64,000 bases of DNA from Variovorax sp. PMC12 (GCF_003019815.1 NZ_CP027773.1:3994501-4058500); one strand, 5' to 3'. Shown: positions 15,955-24,355, numbered from the stretch's first letter. Notes: generated by a model from the letters alone, not told the origin. Made by a program: numbers and translations.

Positions 15955-16000
15955 GCGTCACCGTCAGTTCATCATCAATCAACCACAGGGAGAAAAAACC

Positions 16001-17041
16001 ATGCGCAAGCTTGTCACCGTCCGCACTGTCGATGCCGTTCGCCCCATCCCCGGGGCCGACGCGATCGAATGCGCCATCGTCGAAGGCTGGACCGTCGTCA
16101 CCAAGAAGGGGGAGTTCGCCGCCGGCGACCGGGGCGTCTTCTTCGAGATCGACGCGTTCCTGCCGCTCGACGATCCGCGCTTCGCCTTTCTCGAGAAGTC
16201 GGCCATCACCTGGAACGGCAAGCGCGGCGTACGGCTTCGCACGATGAAGCTGCGCGGGCAGATCTCGCAAGGGCTGATCCTGCCGCTGTCGCGATTCGCC
16301 GAGATCGACGCGCTCGCGCTGGCCGATCCGGCGCTTCGCCAACGCGACTGGGCCGAGCTGTTCGGCGTCGGCAAGTGGGAGCCGGTGATTCCGGCGTGCC
16401 TGTCGGGCGATGTGGAAGGCGCATTTCCGGCGTTCATCGCCAAGACCGACCAGGAGCGCATCCAGAACCTGCCCGAGGTGCTCGCGGCCCATGACGGGCA
16501 GTCGTTCGAGGTCACGGTCAAGCTCGACGGCTCGAGCATGACCGTGTTCCACAACGCAGGCGCGCTCGGTGTGTGCGGACGCAACTGGCAGCTTCGCGAA
16601 ACCCCAGGCAACAGCCTGTGGCGCGTGGCGCGGCAAGACCGCCTGCTCGAAGCGCTGGCCACGCTGGGCCGCAACCTCGCGTTGCAGGGCGAGATCGTCG
16701 GCGAGGGCATCCAGGGCAACCCGGAGAAGCTGCGCGGGCAGGCGTTCCACGTGTTCGATGTGTTCGACATCGACCGGGGCACTTACTGCGGGATGGAAGA
16801 GCGCAACGCCGTCATCGACGTGCTTCGCGTGCTGGGGGCGACGGTTCGCACCGTGCCGCTGCTCGAAGTGACCACGCTCGAACGCTTCGGCGGCTCGACC
16901 GCCGAGGTGCTGGCGTATGCCGAGGGGCCGTCGCTGAACCCGGACACCCAGCGGGAAGGTGTGGTGTTCAAGCGGCTGGACGGCGGGCTGTCGTTCAAGG
17001 CGATCTCGAACAGCTACCTGCTGAAGCACTCGGATCGTTGA
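16001..17041 (+). CDS. RNA ligase of the DraRnl/Rnl5 (DRB0094) type
   Basis: 346-aa nucleotidyltransferase-superfamily ligase. The adenylated Lys is K174 in motif I KLDGSS; motif III is HVFDVFDI (250-257), motif IV REGVVFKRLD (318-327), and motif V SFKAISNSYLLK (331-342). The first ~150 residues hold an N-terminal domain (VRTVDAVRPIPGADAIECAIVEGW), as in Deinococcus DraRnl where an OB-like domain precedes the catalytic core. These enzymes seal 3'-OH/5'-phosphate breaks in RNA and are implicated in RNA repair. AGGGAG precedes the ATG. It stands alone between two terminators with no RtcB or Pnkp partner, so its target is unknown. Confidence 0.88.
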   Translation: MRKLVTVRTVDAVRPIPGADAIECAIVEGWTVVTKKGEFAAGDRGVFFEIDAFLPLDDPRFAFLEKSAITWNGKRGVRLRTMKLRGQISQGLILPLSRFAEIDALALADPALRQRDWAELFGVGKWEPVIPACLSGDVEGAFPAFIAKTDQERIQNLPEVLAAHDGQSFEVTVKLDGSSMTVFHNAGALGVCGRNWQLRETPGNSLWRVARQDRLLEALATLGRNLALQGEIVGEGIQGNPEKLRGQAFHVFDVFDIDRGTYCGMEERNAVIDVLRVLGATVRTVPLLEVTTLERFGGSTAEVLAYAEGPSLNPDTQREGVVFKRLDGGLSFKAISNSYLLKHSDR

Positions 17042-17079
17042 ACGAAAAGGCAAGCCGACAGGAAAGGCTTGCCGCAACG

Positions 17080-17110
17080 AAAAAAGGCCACCCGTATGGG
17101 TGGCCTTTTT
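17080..17110. terminator. bidirectional terminator between RNA ligase and tRNA-Gly
   Basis: An A-run, the 8-bp stem GGCCACCC / GGGTGGCC with a 4-nt GTAT loop, and a T-run. It can work in both directions, for the RNA ligase gene (+) and the tRNA (-). A second smaller hairpin (GGCAAGCC / GGCTTGCC) lies just before it at 17049-17074. Confidence 0.85.
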
Positions 17111-17119
17111 CGGCAATGT

Positions 17120-17195
17120 TGGAGCGGGAGAAGAGTCTCGAACTCTCGACCTCAACCTTGGCAAGGTTGCGCTCTACCAACTGAGCTACTCCCGC
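17120..17195 (-). tRNA. tRNA-Gly (anticodon GCC)
   Basis: 76-nt tRNA on the minus strand with CCA encoded. Acceptor stem GCGGGAG / CTCCCGC, D-arm GCTC-AGTTGGTA-GAGC, anticodon arm CAACC-TTGCCAA-GGTTG, T-arm GAGAG-TTCGAGA-CTCTT. The loop TTGCCAA gives anticodon GCC, reading glycine GGC/GGU codons, which are heavily used in this GC-rich genome. The terminator at 17080-17110 lies downstream of its 3' end. Confidence 0.97.
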
Positions 17196-17258
17196 GTCGA
17201 GCCTCAGATTATAGGGTGATTTTCGACGGGTTTTTCCGAATCCGGGAAAAAAGTTCTT

Positions 17259-18161
17259 TCAGGCCCCGAACACCAGCGACCGGTGCATCGACACGCCGGC
17301 CATCAACCCGTCCGCAGACGCCAGCGTGGCGTTGGAAAACGCCATCGCAAGATCGCCCGCCGCGTAGACGCCGGGCACCGTCGACATCTTCATGGCATCG
17401 ACGCGCAGCACCTGGCCCATCGGGCCGTCGTCGAAGGCGCAGCCGAGCTGTTCGGCCAGCGGGCTGGCAGGCCGCGTGTGCGGCGCCACGAACAGCGCCT
17501 CGACCGGCACGAGCCTGCCGTCTTCGAGGCGCACGCCGGCCAGGCCCGTCGCCTCGCCTTCCAGCCCGGCAATACGCCCCGGCTCGACAGTCACGCCGCG
17601 CGACTGCAGCCTGGCGCGAACCTCCGCATCGGGGCCCTTGCTGCCGTTCAGGAAGAGCGTGGTCGGACCCCATTCGGCGATCAGCAATGCATGGTCCGGC
17701 GGGCCGCCGGCGTGGAACAGCAGGCCCAGCTGGCGCTCGCCGAACTCGTAGCCGTGGCAGTAAGGACAGTGCAGCACGCTCTTGCCCCAGCGCTGGCCGA
17801 TTCCGGGAATGTCGGGCAGTCCGTCCTGCACGCCGAACGACAGCAGCAGCTTGCGGGTCGACAGCTGCGCGCCGTCGGCCACAGACACGGTGAAGCCGCC
17901 GGAGTCGTCGGCCTCGGCGGCCGTCACGCTGCCCTGGACAAAATCGACCGACGGATACGCGAGCAATTTCGCGCGCGCATCGGCGACCATCTTCAGCGGT
18001 GGCGTGCCGTCCTGCCCGAAGAAGCCGTGCGACGCAGCGGCAAAGCGGTTGCGCGGCGCGCCCGCGTCGACCACGCATACCTTCCTGCGTGCGCGGGCCA
18101 GTTGCATCGCGGCTGAAAGGCCGGCAAAGCTGCCGCCCACCACCAGAGCGTCATAGCGCAT
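17259..18161 (-). CDS. NAD(P)/FAD-dependent oxidoreductase, thioredoxin reductase-like
   Basis: 300-aa flavoprotein. FAD-binding motif VVGGSFAGLSAAMQLARARRKVCVVDAG at the N-terminus, a redox-active pair in HCPYCHGYEF (CPYC), and the C-terminal VPGVYAAGDLAMAF FAD motif. It resembles the low-molecular-weight thioredoxin reductase family, but the middle domain looks divergent and the NADPH GxGxxA motif is weak, so the partner may not be thioredoxin. ATG was preferred over an in-frame TTG two codons earlier because AGGA lies 8 nt before it. Its start overlaps the end of the Rrf2 gene by 11 bp: one operon, probably redox- or thiol-responsive. Confidence 0.88.
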   Translation of the reverse strand: MRYDALVVGGSFAGLSAAMQLARARRKVCVVDAGAPRNRFAAASHGFFGQDGTPPLKMVADARAKLLAYPSVDFVQGSVTAAEADDSGGFTVSVADGAQLSTRKLLLSFGVQDGLPDIPGIGQRWGKSVLHCPYCHGYEFGERQLGLLFHAGGPPDHALLIAEWGPTTLFLNGSKGPDAEVRARLQSRGVTVEPGRIAGLEGEATGLAGVRLEDGRLVPVEALFVAPHTRPASPLAEQLGCAFDDGPMGQVLRVDAMKMSTVPGVYAAGDLAMAFSNATLASADGLMAGVSMHRSLVFGA

Positions 18162-18612
18162 GTTCAATGTCCTTTGAAGTGAAGCCGCCGCCCGTCATGC
18201 GGCGATGAAAGTCCCTGGAAAGATCGGCCAGCGTGATGCTGTTGAAACGCCTGAGCAGCAGCGCCTCGGCCTCATCGCACACGCCGTCGAGCGCGGCGTT
18301 CACCGCCTGCTCGACGATGCAGCCCGGGCTCTCTGTGCGGTTGCCCATGGCCAGCAGCGCAGGCGCGCCGACGGCGTTGTGCACGTCGCCCAGCGTGACC
18401 GCCGAGAGCGAGCAAGACAGCACCCATCCGCCGCCGTGCCCCTTGGCCGAACTCACGAAACCCGCCTGCCGCAGGCCGGCCATGAGGCGGCGGATGACGA
18501 CCGGGTTGGTGTGCATCGCGACCGCGAGCAATTCGGATGTGACGGGGCCATCCATCTCGGCCATGTGCAGCAGCACGTGGAGAACGCCTGAAAGCTTGCT
18601 GTCTCTTTTCAT
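18151..18612 (-). CDS. Rrf2-family transcriptional regulator
   Basis: 153-aa Rrf2-type regulator with winged helix-turn-helix (SGVLHVLLHMAEMDGPVTSELLA, NPVVIRRLMAGLRQAGFV) and the wing SSAKGHGGGW. It has cysteines in SPGCIVEQ and GVCDEAE but not the tight three-Cys cluster of IscR, so it looks like the thiol-sensing YwnA/NsrR-like branch without an obvious Fe-S site. It is the first gene of an operon with the CPYC flavoprotein. A short palindrome abuts its start codon, suggesting autoregulation. Confidence 0.88.
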   Translation of the reverse strand: MKRDSKLSGVLHVLLHMAEMDGPVTSELLAVAMHTNPVVIRRLMAGLRQAGFVSSAKGHGGGWVLSCSLSAVTLGDVHNAVGAPALLAMGNRTESPGCIVEQAVNAALDGVCDEAEALLLRRFNSITLADLSRDFHRRMTGGGFTSKDIEHAL

Positions 18613-18629
18613 GCAACATTATGAGTTGC
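18613..18629. promoter_or_regulatory. palindrome abutting the Rrf2 start, with possible -10 element
   Basis: GCAAC-N7-GTTGC lies immediately before the Rrf2 start codon. On the minus strand its spacer contains CATAAT, a good -10 hexamer only 5 nt from the ATG, and no Shine-Dalgarno sequence follows. This fits a leaderless message with the operator over the promoter. The symmetry is seen; the function is inferred. Confidence 0.4.
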
Positions 18630-18834
18630 GTGTTTTTAACATGACGAGCCCTGGGGTCTTGGGGCGCCGCGCAAACGTTCGAGCCCCCGATCCCGCCGAC
18701 AGCCATGTCCCACACGCGTGGGCGACTGTGGCGCACATGGCGACAGACGACGGCCCGGCCATGGTTGCACCCGGATCGATCGAACCTCGGTCGCTCCTTG
18801 ATTCGTGACCATGCTACGAAAGGAACAGTCACCC

Positions 18835-19263
18835 ATGAAGCAACAACAACACAACCGCATCCTCATCGGCGCCGTGCTCGCAGGCCTGCTGGCCATCGGC
18901 GGAACGGCCCAGGCGCAAGGCGTCGGGGTCGGCGTGGGCGTCAATGCCGACGTGAACGCATCCGGTGCAGGCACAGGCGGCAACGCAGGCACAGCGGCCG
19001 GCGCCAATTCAGGAGCCAAGGCCAATGCCGGGAGCACGGCAGGCGGTGCGGGCAATGCCGTGGGTGGCGTGCTGGGCGGTGCAACGGGCGCTGTCGGCGG
19101 TGCCACGAACGCGGTGGGCGGTGTGACCAACACCGTGGGCGGCACGCTCAATGGCGCGACCGGCGCCGTGGGCTCGGCCGGCAGTGCAGTGAAGGCGCCC
19201 GCGGCGGGCGTGAAGGCGAACGGCAAGGCCCAGGGTTCGGGCGCGGTCGACCTCAAGAAGTAA
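18835..19263 (+). CDS. Gly/Ala/Asn-rich secreted protein, unknown function
   Basis: 142-aa protein with a clear signal peptide (IGAVLAGLLAIGGTAQAQ, cleavage after AQA). The mature part is low-complexity: VGVGVGVNADVNASG, then repeated GG-A-x-NAVGG units such as GGVLGGATGAVGGATNAVGG, ending AQGSGAVDLKK. Nearly all residues are Gly, Ala, Val, Asn, Thr or Ser, with a few Lys near the end. AAGGA precedes the chosen ATG. I do not recognise a named family; the composition suggests an extracellular or surface structural protein. A strong terminator follows. Confidence 0.8.
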   Translation: MKQQQHNRILIGAVLAGLLAIGGTAQAQGVGVGVGVNADVNASGAGTGGNAGTAAGANSGAKANAGSTAGGAGNAVGGVLGGATGAVGGATNAVGGVTNTVGGTLNGATGAVGSAGSAVKAPAAGVKANGKAQGSGAVDLKK

Positions 19264-19288
19264 GGTAAGCCAGAGCCACCCGAAGTGG

Positions 19289-19326
19289 AAGGCCCGCGGC
19301 GCTTGATTGCGCGGCGGGCCTTTTTG
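19289..19326 (+). terminator. intrinsic terminator after the Gly-rich protein gene
   Basis: Stem GGCCCGC / GCGGGCC extended by inner GGCGC / GCGC pairing, followed by TTTTT. It lies 27 nt after the stop codon. There is no T-run in the opposite direction, so it serves the plus strand only. Confidence 0.8.
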
Positions 19327-19343
19327 TTCGTCTGTGGAAAACC

Positions 19344-19787
19344 TCAGTCGATCGGCTTCAGCCTGAACAGGCTGGTGACTTCCACATCGAGCACCAGCAT
19401 CTCGCGCTGATTGAACAGCCGCCAGCGCCAGCGCAGGATGCCAAGCGTGGGCCGCTTCTCGGAGCGACGCGCCTCGATCACGTCGGCCACCAGCCGAAGC
19501 GCGTCACCGGGCCGCACGGGGTTGGGCCAGCGCACATGCTCGAGCCCTGGCGATGCGAAAGACTCCGAGCCCGCCAGCACCGCGTCGACCACCAGCCGCA
19601 TCGCGATGGAGCAGGTGTGCCAGCCGCTCGCGATCAGCCCTCCGAAAGGGCTTTCTGCGGCGGCTACGGCGTCTGTGTGAAACCACTGCGGATCGTAGGC
19701 CCGCGCGAACTGCACGAGTTCGGCTTCGGTGAGCACATAGGGCCCGGCCTCGATGACCTGGCCCGCATGGAAGTCGGCGAACTGCAT
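19344..19787 (-). CDS. MaoC-family hotdog dehydratase, last gene of the box operon
   Basis: 147-aa hotdog-fold protein of the MaoC type. The hydratase active-site pair is seen as D32 and H37 in RAYDPQWFHTD, with FGGLIASGWHT after it. Such proteins hydrate trans-2-enoyl-CoA esters. It starts 10 nt after boxA in the same direction, so it is probably co-transcribed and may act on unsaturated CoA thioesters formed after ring cleavage; that role is inferred. The next gene on its left is on the other strand. Confidence 0.87.
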   Translation of the reverse strand: MQFADFHAGQVIEAGPYVLTEAELVQFARAYDPQWFHTDAVAAAESPFGGLIASGWHTCSIAMRLVVDAVLAGSESFASPGLEHVRWPNPVRPGDALRLVADVIEARRSEKRPTLGILRWRWRLFNQREMLVLDVEVTSLFRLKPID

Positions 19788-19797
19788 CCGCCGCAGC

Positions 19798-21084
19798 TTA
19801 GTAGGTTTCGAGGTGCAGGCGGCCTTCGCGCTTCAAGGCGGCGCCGACGGTGTCCCAGTCGAGCCCCGCTTCCTTCGCCACGTCGCGCAGTGCCAGCACC
19901 ACGCCCTCTTCCATGCTCTTCAGGCCGCACACGTAGAAGTGGCTGGCACCGTCCTTCAGCAACGCGGCCAGGTCGGCGGCGCGCTCGCGCATCAGGTCCT
20001 GCACATAGCGCTTGGGTTGGCCCGGCGTGCGCGAGAACGCCAGGTTGATGTCGATGAAGTCCTTGGGCAGCGACTGCAGCGGGCCGAAGTACGGCAGCTC
20101 CTGCTGCGTGCGCGCGCCGAAGAACAGCATCAGCTTGCCGCCCTCGAACTTGCCGCTCTTGCGCAGCCGGCGGCGCCACTCGGTCATGGCGCGCATGGGC
20201 GCGCTGCCGGTGCCGGTGCAGATCATCACGATGTGCGACTTGGGGTGGTTCGGCATCAGGAAGGACGAGCCGAAGGGCCCGACCACCTGCACCGTGTCGC
20301 CCACCTTCAGGTCGCACACGTAGTTGGAGCACACGCCGCGCACCGGTTCGCCTTCGTGGTCTTCGGTCACGCGCTTCACCGTGAGCGACACGTTGTTGTA
20401 GCCGGGCCGCTCGCCGTTGCGCGGGCTGGCCACCGAATACTGGCGCGCATGGTGGCGCTTGCCGATGGCGTCGATGCCCGGCGGCACGATGCCGATCGAC
20501 TGGCCTTCGAGCACCGGGAACGGCACCACGCCGAAGTCCAGCACGATGTGGTGGGTCTCGCTGTCGAAGCCCGCTTCGGTGCAGTTGAAGTTGCCGACCA
20601 CGGTGGCGGTCGTCGGGGTCTTCGGCGGAAACAGGTTGGTGTACGCATGCGCGGCAGACCAGGGCGGCACGCTGGCGCCGTACTGCGCCGAATTGAAGAC
20701 CGGCTCCACCGACTCGACGGCCGCCTGGGCCTGCGTCTGTGCGGGCAACGCGGCGGCGGGGTCGCCGGCCGCATCGGCGGACACGCCTGCGGCTTCGAGC
20801 TCTTCAGGGGAAAGTTCGTCGGGCAGCGACTCCCAGGTGAACTGCTCCTCGATCGAATAGGCGCGCACCACCGGCATGGTGCGCCAGTTGTCGATCGAGC
20901 CCGTCGGGCACGGCGAGATGCAGGCCATGCAGCCGTTGCAGGTGTCCGCACGCACGACGTAGTTGTTGTCGTCGTGCGTGATCGCGTTCACGGGGCAGAT
21001 GGCCTCGCAGGTGTTGCAGCGGATGCAGATCTCGGGGTCGATCAGGTGCTGCTTGATGACTCCGGCTTCAACGGCCATGTCCAT
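19798..21084 (-). CDS. boxA: benzoyl-CoA 2,3-epoxidase subunit BoxA (reductase)
   Basis: 428-aa iron-sulfur flavoprotein that passes electrons from NADPH to BoxB. Two ferredoxin-type [4Fe-4S] motifs open the protein: C20/C23/C26/C30 (CIRCNTCEAICP) and C49/C52/C55/C59 (CNGCMACISPCP). An Ala/Glu-rich linker follows, then a ferredoxin-NADP reductase module with RQYSVASPRNG (FAD) and MICTGTGSAPMRAMTEWRRR (NADP), ending in the expected aromatic LHLETY. It follows boxB after a 135-bp gap that contains a palindromic repeat, and has its own TCAGGAGA ribosome-binding site. Confidence 0.96.
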   Translation of the reverse strand: MDMAVEAGVIKQHLIDPEICIRCNTCEAICPVNAITHDDNNYVVRADTCNGCMACISPCPTGSIDNWRTMPVVRAYSIEEQFTWESLPDELSPEELEAAGVSADAAGDPAAALPAQTQAQAAVESVEPVFNSAQYGASVPPWSAAHAYTNLFPPKTPTTATVVGNFNCTEAGFDSETHHIVLDFGVVPFPVLEGQSIGIVPPGIDAIGKRHHARQYSVASPRNGERPGYNNVSLTVKRVTEDHEGEPVRGVCSNYVCDLKVGDTVQVVGPFGSSFLMPNHPKSHIVMICTGTGSAPMRAMTEWRRRLRKSGKFEGGKLMLFFGARTQQELPYFGPLQSLPKDFIDINLAFSRTPGQPKRYVQDLMRERAADLAALLKDGASHFYVCGLKSMEEGVVLALRDVAKEAGLDWDTVGAALKREGRLHLETY

Positions 21085-21101
21085 GTTGTTCTCTCCTGAA
21101 A

Positions 21102-21203
21102 GCCCTCCCCTTTCGGGGGAGGGTCGGGTGCAGGCTTGCGGCGCTTGTCGTGGTCGCGCCGCTGGCCCCCATCCCAGCCTTCCCCCAGAGGGGGAAGGAG
21201 CAA
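21102..21203. repeat. family B palindromic repeat, copy 1 (between boxB and boxA)
   Basis: GC-rich inverted-repeat element: a CCCTCCCC...GGGGAGGG hairpin at one end and a CCTTCCCCC...GGGGGAAGGAGCAA hairpin at the other, with a variable middle of about 50 bp. It matches the copies near 29.7 and 33.8 kb. It is a non-coding spacer inside the box operon and may affect mRNA processing between boxB and boxA. Confidence 0.75.
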
Positions 21204-21219
21204 TACCGAATTACCTCGA

Positions 21220-22647
21220 TCAACCGAAACGCACGTACTCGAAATCCACCGGCTGCCGGTTGATGCCCATCACCGGCGGGGAGATCCAGCCTGCGAACTT
21301 GCCCGGCTCCACCACGCGGCCCATCAACGATGCCACGAAAGCGAAGTCTTCGGAACTCGGCAGCCATTCGTCGCGCTTGGCGGCCCATTCCACCTCGTTC
21401 ACCACGCGGCCGTCCGGCGACATCTTGATGCCCGCGAGCGCGCCGATCTGGCGGTTGAAGGCCTTGTGCGGCACGCTCAGGCGGGTCGGGATGCCGGCCT
21501 TCTCGAGCACCTTGTTCCAGCGGTTCACGCCGGCCACCGAGTCCTTGATGAAGTCGTCGCGCAGCACTTCGTTCAGCGCGTTGAGCATCGGCACGTCCTT
21601 CTCGACGAGCTGGCCGTCCTTCACTTCCAGCACCTTGTAGGTCTGGCCCTTGAGCACGTGGTCGTCGTCGCGCTTGCCTTCTTCATAGCGGCCCTTGAGG
21701 CCCGAGCTGTAGAAGATGGCGGCATTGCTCGACTGGTCGGCGCCGAACAGGTCGATGGTCACGCTGTAGTGGAAGTTCAGGTAGCGCTGGATGGTGCCCA
21801 GGTCGATGGCGCCGGCCGCGCGCACCTTCTGCGCGTCGTCGGTCTTCAGCTCGTTCATGACCTGCGCGGTGCGCGCGATGACGCGCGACACGCCGCTCTC
21901 GCCCACGAACATGTGGTGCGCCTCTTCGGTCAGCATGAACTTCGTGGTGCGCGCGAGCGGGTCGAACGCGCTCTCGGCCAGCGCGGCCAGCTGGAACTTG
22001 CCGTCGCGGTCGGTGAAGTAGGTGAACATGAAGAACGCGAGCCAGTCGGGCGTCTTCTCGTTGAAGGCGCCCAGGATGCGCGGGTTGTTGTCGTCGCCCG
22101 AGGTGCGCTGCAGCAGCGCGTCGGCCTCTTCGCGGCCGTCGCGGCCAAAGTGCTTCTGCAGCAGGTAGACCATGGCCCACAGGTGGCGGCCTTCTTCCAC
22201 GTTGATCTGGAACAGGTTGCGCAGGTCGTACATGCTGGGCGCGGTCAGGCCCAGGTGGCGCTGCTGCTCGACCGACGCGGGCTCGGTGTCGCCCTGCGTC
22301 ACGATGATGCGGCGCAGGTTGGCGCGGTGCTCGCCGGGCACGTCCTGCCAGGCCTTCTCGCCCTTGTGGTCGCCGAAATGGATCTCGCGGTTGGCGTCGC
22401 CCGGGTTCAGAAAGATGCCCCAGCGGTAGTCGCGCATCTTCACGTGGCCGAACTGGGCCCACCCCTGCGGATCGACGCTCACGGCCGTGCGCAGGTACAC
22501 CTCGTGGTTGGTCGAGCCCTCGGGGCCCACGTCGTCCCACCAGTTGATGAAGTTGGGCTGCCAGCCTTCGAGCGCGCGCTGCAGCGTGCGGTCTTCGCCG
22601 AGGTTGACGTTGTTGGGGATCTTCTCGCTGTAGTTGATCGTGCTCAT
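21220..22647 (-). CDS. boxB: benzoyl-CoA 2,3-epoxidase subunit BoxB (diiron oxygenase)
   Basis: 475-aa diiron epoxidase subunit that converts benzoyl-CoA to its 2,3-epoxide with O2 and electrons from BoxA. It is full length and colinear with known BoxB: MSTINYSEKIPNNVNLGED at the N-terminus, and helical carboxylate/His motifs including QINVEEGRHLWAMVYLL, LAFFMFTYFTDRDGKFQ and MLTEEAHHMFVGE, which carry the metal-ligand Glu and His residues. AAGGAA precedes the ATG. It lies between boxC and boxA in one leftward operon. Confidence 0.97.
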   Translation of the reverse strand: MSTINYSEKIPNNVNLGEDRTLQRALEGWQPNFINWWDDVGPEGSTNHEVYLRTAVSVDPQGWAQFGHVKMRDYRWGIFLNPGDANREIHFGDHKGEKAWQDVPGEHRANLRRIIVTQGDTEPASVEQQRHLGLTAPSMYDLRNLFQINVEEGRHLWAMVYLLQKHFGRDGREEADALLQRTSGDDNNPRILGAFNEKTPDWLAFFMFTYFTDRDGKFQLAALAESAFDPLARTTKFMLTEEAHHMFVGESGVSRVIARTAQVMNELKTDDAQKVRAAGAIDLGTIQRYLNFHYSVTIDLFGADQSSNAAIFYSSGLKGRYEEGKRDDDHVLKGQTYKVLEVKDGQLVEKDVPMLNALNEVLRDDFIKDSVAGVNRWNKVLEKAGIPTRLSVPHKAFNRQIGALAGIKMSPDGRVVNEVEWAAKRDEWLPSSEDFAFVASLMGRVVEPGKFAGWISPPVMGINRQPVDFEYVRFG

Positions 22648-22678
22648 CGTTGTTCCTTGGGTTGTACGGACTGCGCTA

Positions 22679-24355
22679 TCAGACGCGATTCATGTCGAAG
22701 CCGGCCTTCTGGCCGGTGCCGTAGACCTTCAGCGCGCCCTTTTCGCCGACGGCGTTGGGGCGGTTGAAGATCCAGTTCTGCCAGGCGGTGAGCCGGCCGA
22801 AGATGCGGGTGGCCATGTTCTCCTTGCTCGCGAAGCGCAGGTTGGCTTCGAGGCCGGTGAGCGCATCGGGCGACATGGCGGCGCGCTCCTCGATGGCGAT
22901 GCGGATCTCGTCGTCCCAGTCGATGTCGTCGGGCGCGGCAGTGACCAGACCGAGCTTCAGGGCCTCGTCGGCATCGAGCGGCTTGCCGGCTGCGGCGCGG
23001 GCGGCTTCGAGCGGCGTGGCCTCTTCATAGAAGCGGCGCTGCAGGCGGCTCTGGTCGTTCACCATCGGGAAGAAGCCGAAGTTGAATTCGCCCAGTGTGA
23101 GCTTGGGCGCGCGCTCGGCGTCGTCGGGCAGCGCGAGCATGTAGGTGCGGTCGGCGGCAAAGGCCAGTTCGGCCAGCGTGCCGGCGAAGCAGGAACCGGC
23201 TTCGACCAGCGCGAACAGGCTGCGCGACGACACGTCCAGGCGCGCCAGCGTGCGGCGCAGCGCGCCGATGGTTTCGCGCACCAGCCAGTGGTCCTTGTTG
23301 GCGAACATCACCGCGTCCGACGCGAGCACCGCGGCGGCGTCGCCCTCGGTCTTGAGCAACCAGGTGCCGACGTCGAGTTCGTTCGTGCGCAGGTTGAGGA
23401 TGGCGTCGTCGAGTTCGCGGCACATCGCCAGCGGCCACCAGGCGGCGCCCGCCGCTTCGATGGCTGCCACGTCGGCCGGCTGCGTGCCGGTCGGCGCCTT
23501 CACCGTGATGGTGGCGGTGCGCTTGCTGCGGTCGATCTGCACGTTGACGTGCGAATAGGCAATGCCGTCGGCGCTGTCGGTGCGTTCGAGGCGGGTCAGG
23601 GCCACACCCTTGCCGCCGGCGGGGCGGTCGCTGCCCGCGGCGAGCTGCGAAGCACGGTCCTGCACGGCGGCCGCGAACTGCGCGGGCTTGGCCACGGCAT
23701 CGACCAGGCGCCAGTCGACCGCGCGCTGGCCGCGCACGCCTTCGACGCTGGTGCAGAAGATGTCGGCGAGGTCATGGCGCACATGGCGCTTGTCGGTCAC
23801 GCGGGTCAGGCCGCCGGTGCCGGGCAGCACGCCGAGCAGCGGCACCTCGGGCAGCGACACGGCGGAGGAGCGGTCGTCCACCAGCAGGATCTCGTCGCAG
23901 GCCAGCGCCAGTTCGTAGCCGCCGCCGGCGCAGGCGCCGTTCACGGCCGCGAGGAACTTCAGGCCCGAGTGCTTCGACGAGTCTTCGATGCCGTTGCGCG
24001 TCTCGTTGGTGAACTTGCAGAAGTTGACCTTCCAGGCGTGGCTGGAGACACCCAGCATGAAGATGTTGGCGCCCGAGCAGAAGATGCGGTCCTTGCCGCT
24101 GGTGACGATGACGCTGCGCACTTCAGGATGCTCGAAGCGCACGCGGTTGAGCGCGTCGTTCAGCTCGATGTCCACGCCCAGGTCGTAGCTGTTGAGCTTG
24201 AGCTTGTAGCCGGGGCGGATGCCCGCGTCTTCCGCGATGTCGAGCACGAGGCGCGCAATGGCGCCGTCGAAGCTGAGGGACCAGTGGCGGTATTGGCCGG
24301 GCTCGGTGCGGTAGTCGACGCGCGGGGGCGCCTGGAGCGTGGTGGTATCTGTCAT
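22679..24355 (-). CDS. boxC: benzoyl-CoA-dihydrodiol lyase BoxC
   Basis: 558-aa crotonase-superfamily enzyme that opens the ring of 2,3-epoxybenzoyl-CoA with water, yielding 3,4-dehydroadipyl-CoA semialdehyde and formate. It shows the long BoxC form: a first crotonase-like half with VIVTSGKDRIFCSGANIFML and AAVNGACAGGGYELALACDEI, then an extended second half with SLFALVEAGSCFAGTLAELAFAADR. It is the first gene of the leftward arm, with a good AGGAG, and operator-like TGCA motifs lie upstream. Confidence 0.96.
   Translation of the reverse strand: MTDTTTLQAPPRVDYRTEPGQYRHWSLSFDGAIARLVLDIAEDAGIRPGYKLKLNSYDLGVDIELNDALNRVRFEHPEVRSVIVTSGKDRIFCSGANIFMLGVSSHAWKVNFCKFTNETRNGIEDSSKHSGLKFLAAVNGACAGGGYELALACDEILLVDDRSSAVSLPEVPLLGVLPGTGGLTRVTDKRHVRHDLADIFCTSVEGVRGQRAVDWRLVDAVAKPAQFAAAVQDRASQLAAGSDRPAGGKGVALTRLERTDSADGIAYSHVNVQIDRSKRTATITVKAPTGTQPADVAAIEAAGAAWWPLAMCRELDDAILNLRTNELDVGTWLLKTEGDAAAVLASDAVMFANKDHWLVRETIGALRRTLARLDVSSRSLFALVEAGSCFAGTLAELAFAADRTYMLALPDDAERAPKLTLGEFNFGFFPMVNDQSRLQRRFYEEATPLEAARAAAGKPLDADEALKLGLVTAAPDDIDWDDEIRIAIEERAAMSPDALTGLEANLRFASKENMATRIFGRLTAWQNWIFNRPNAVGEKGALKVYGTGQKAGFDMNRV

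Noticed and set aside
15506..17164. 552-aa minus-strand frame across the RNA ligase gene
   Set aside because: The plus strand has all ligase motifs. The minus frame shows no recognisable domain and crosses two terminators.
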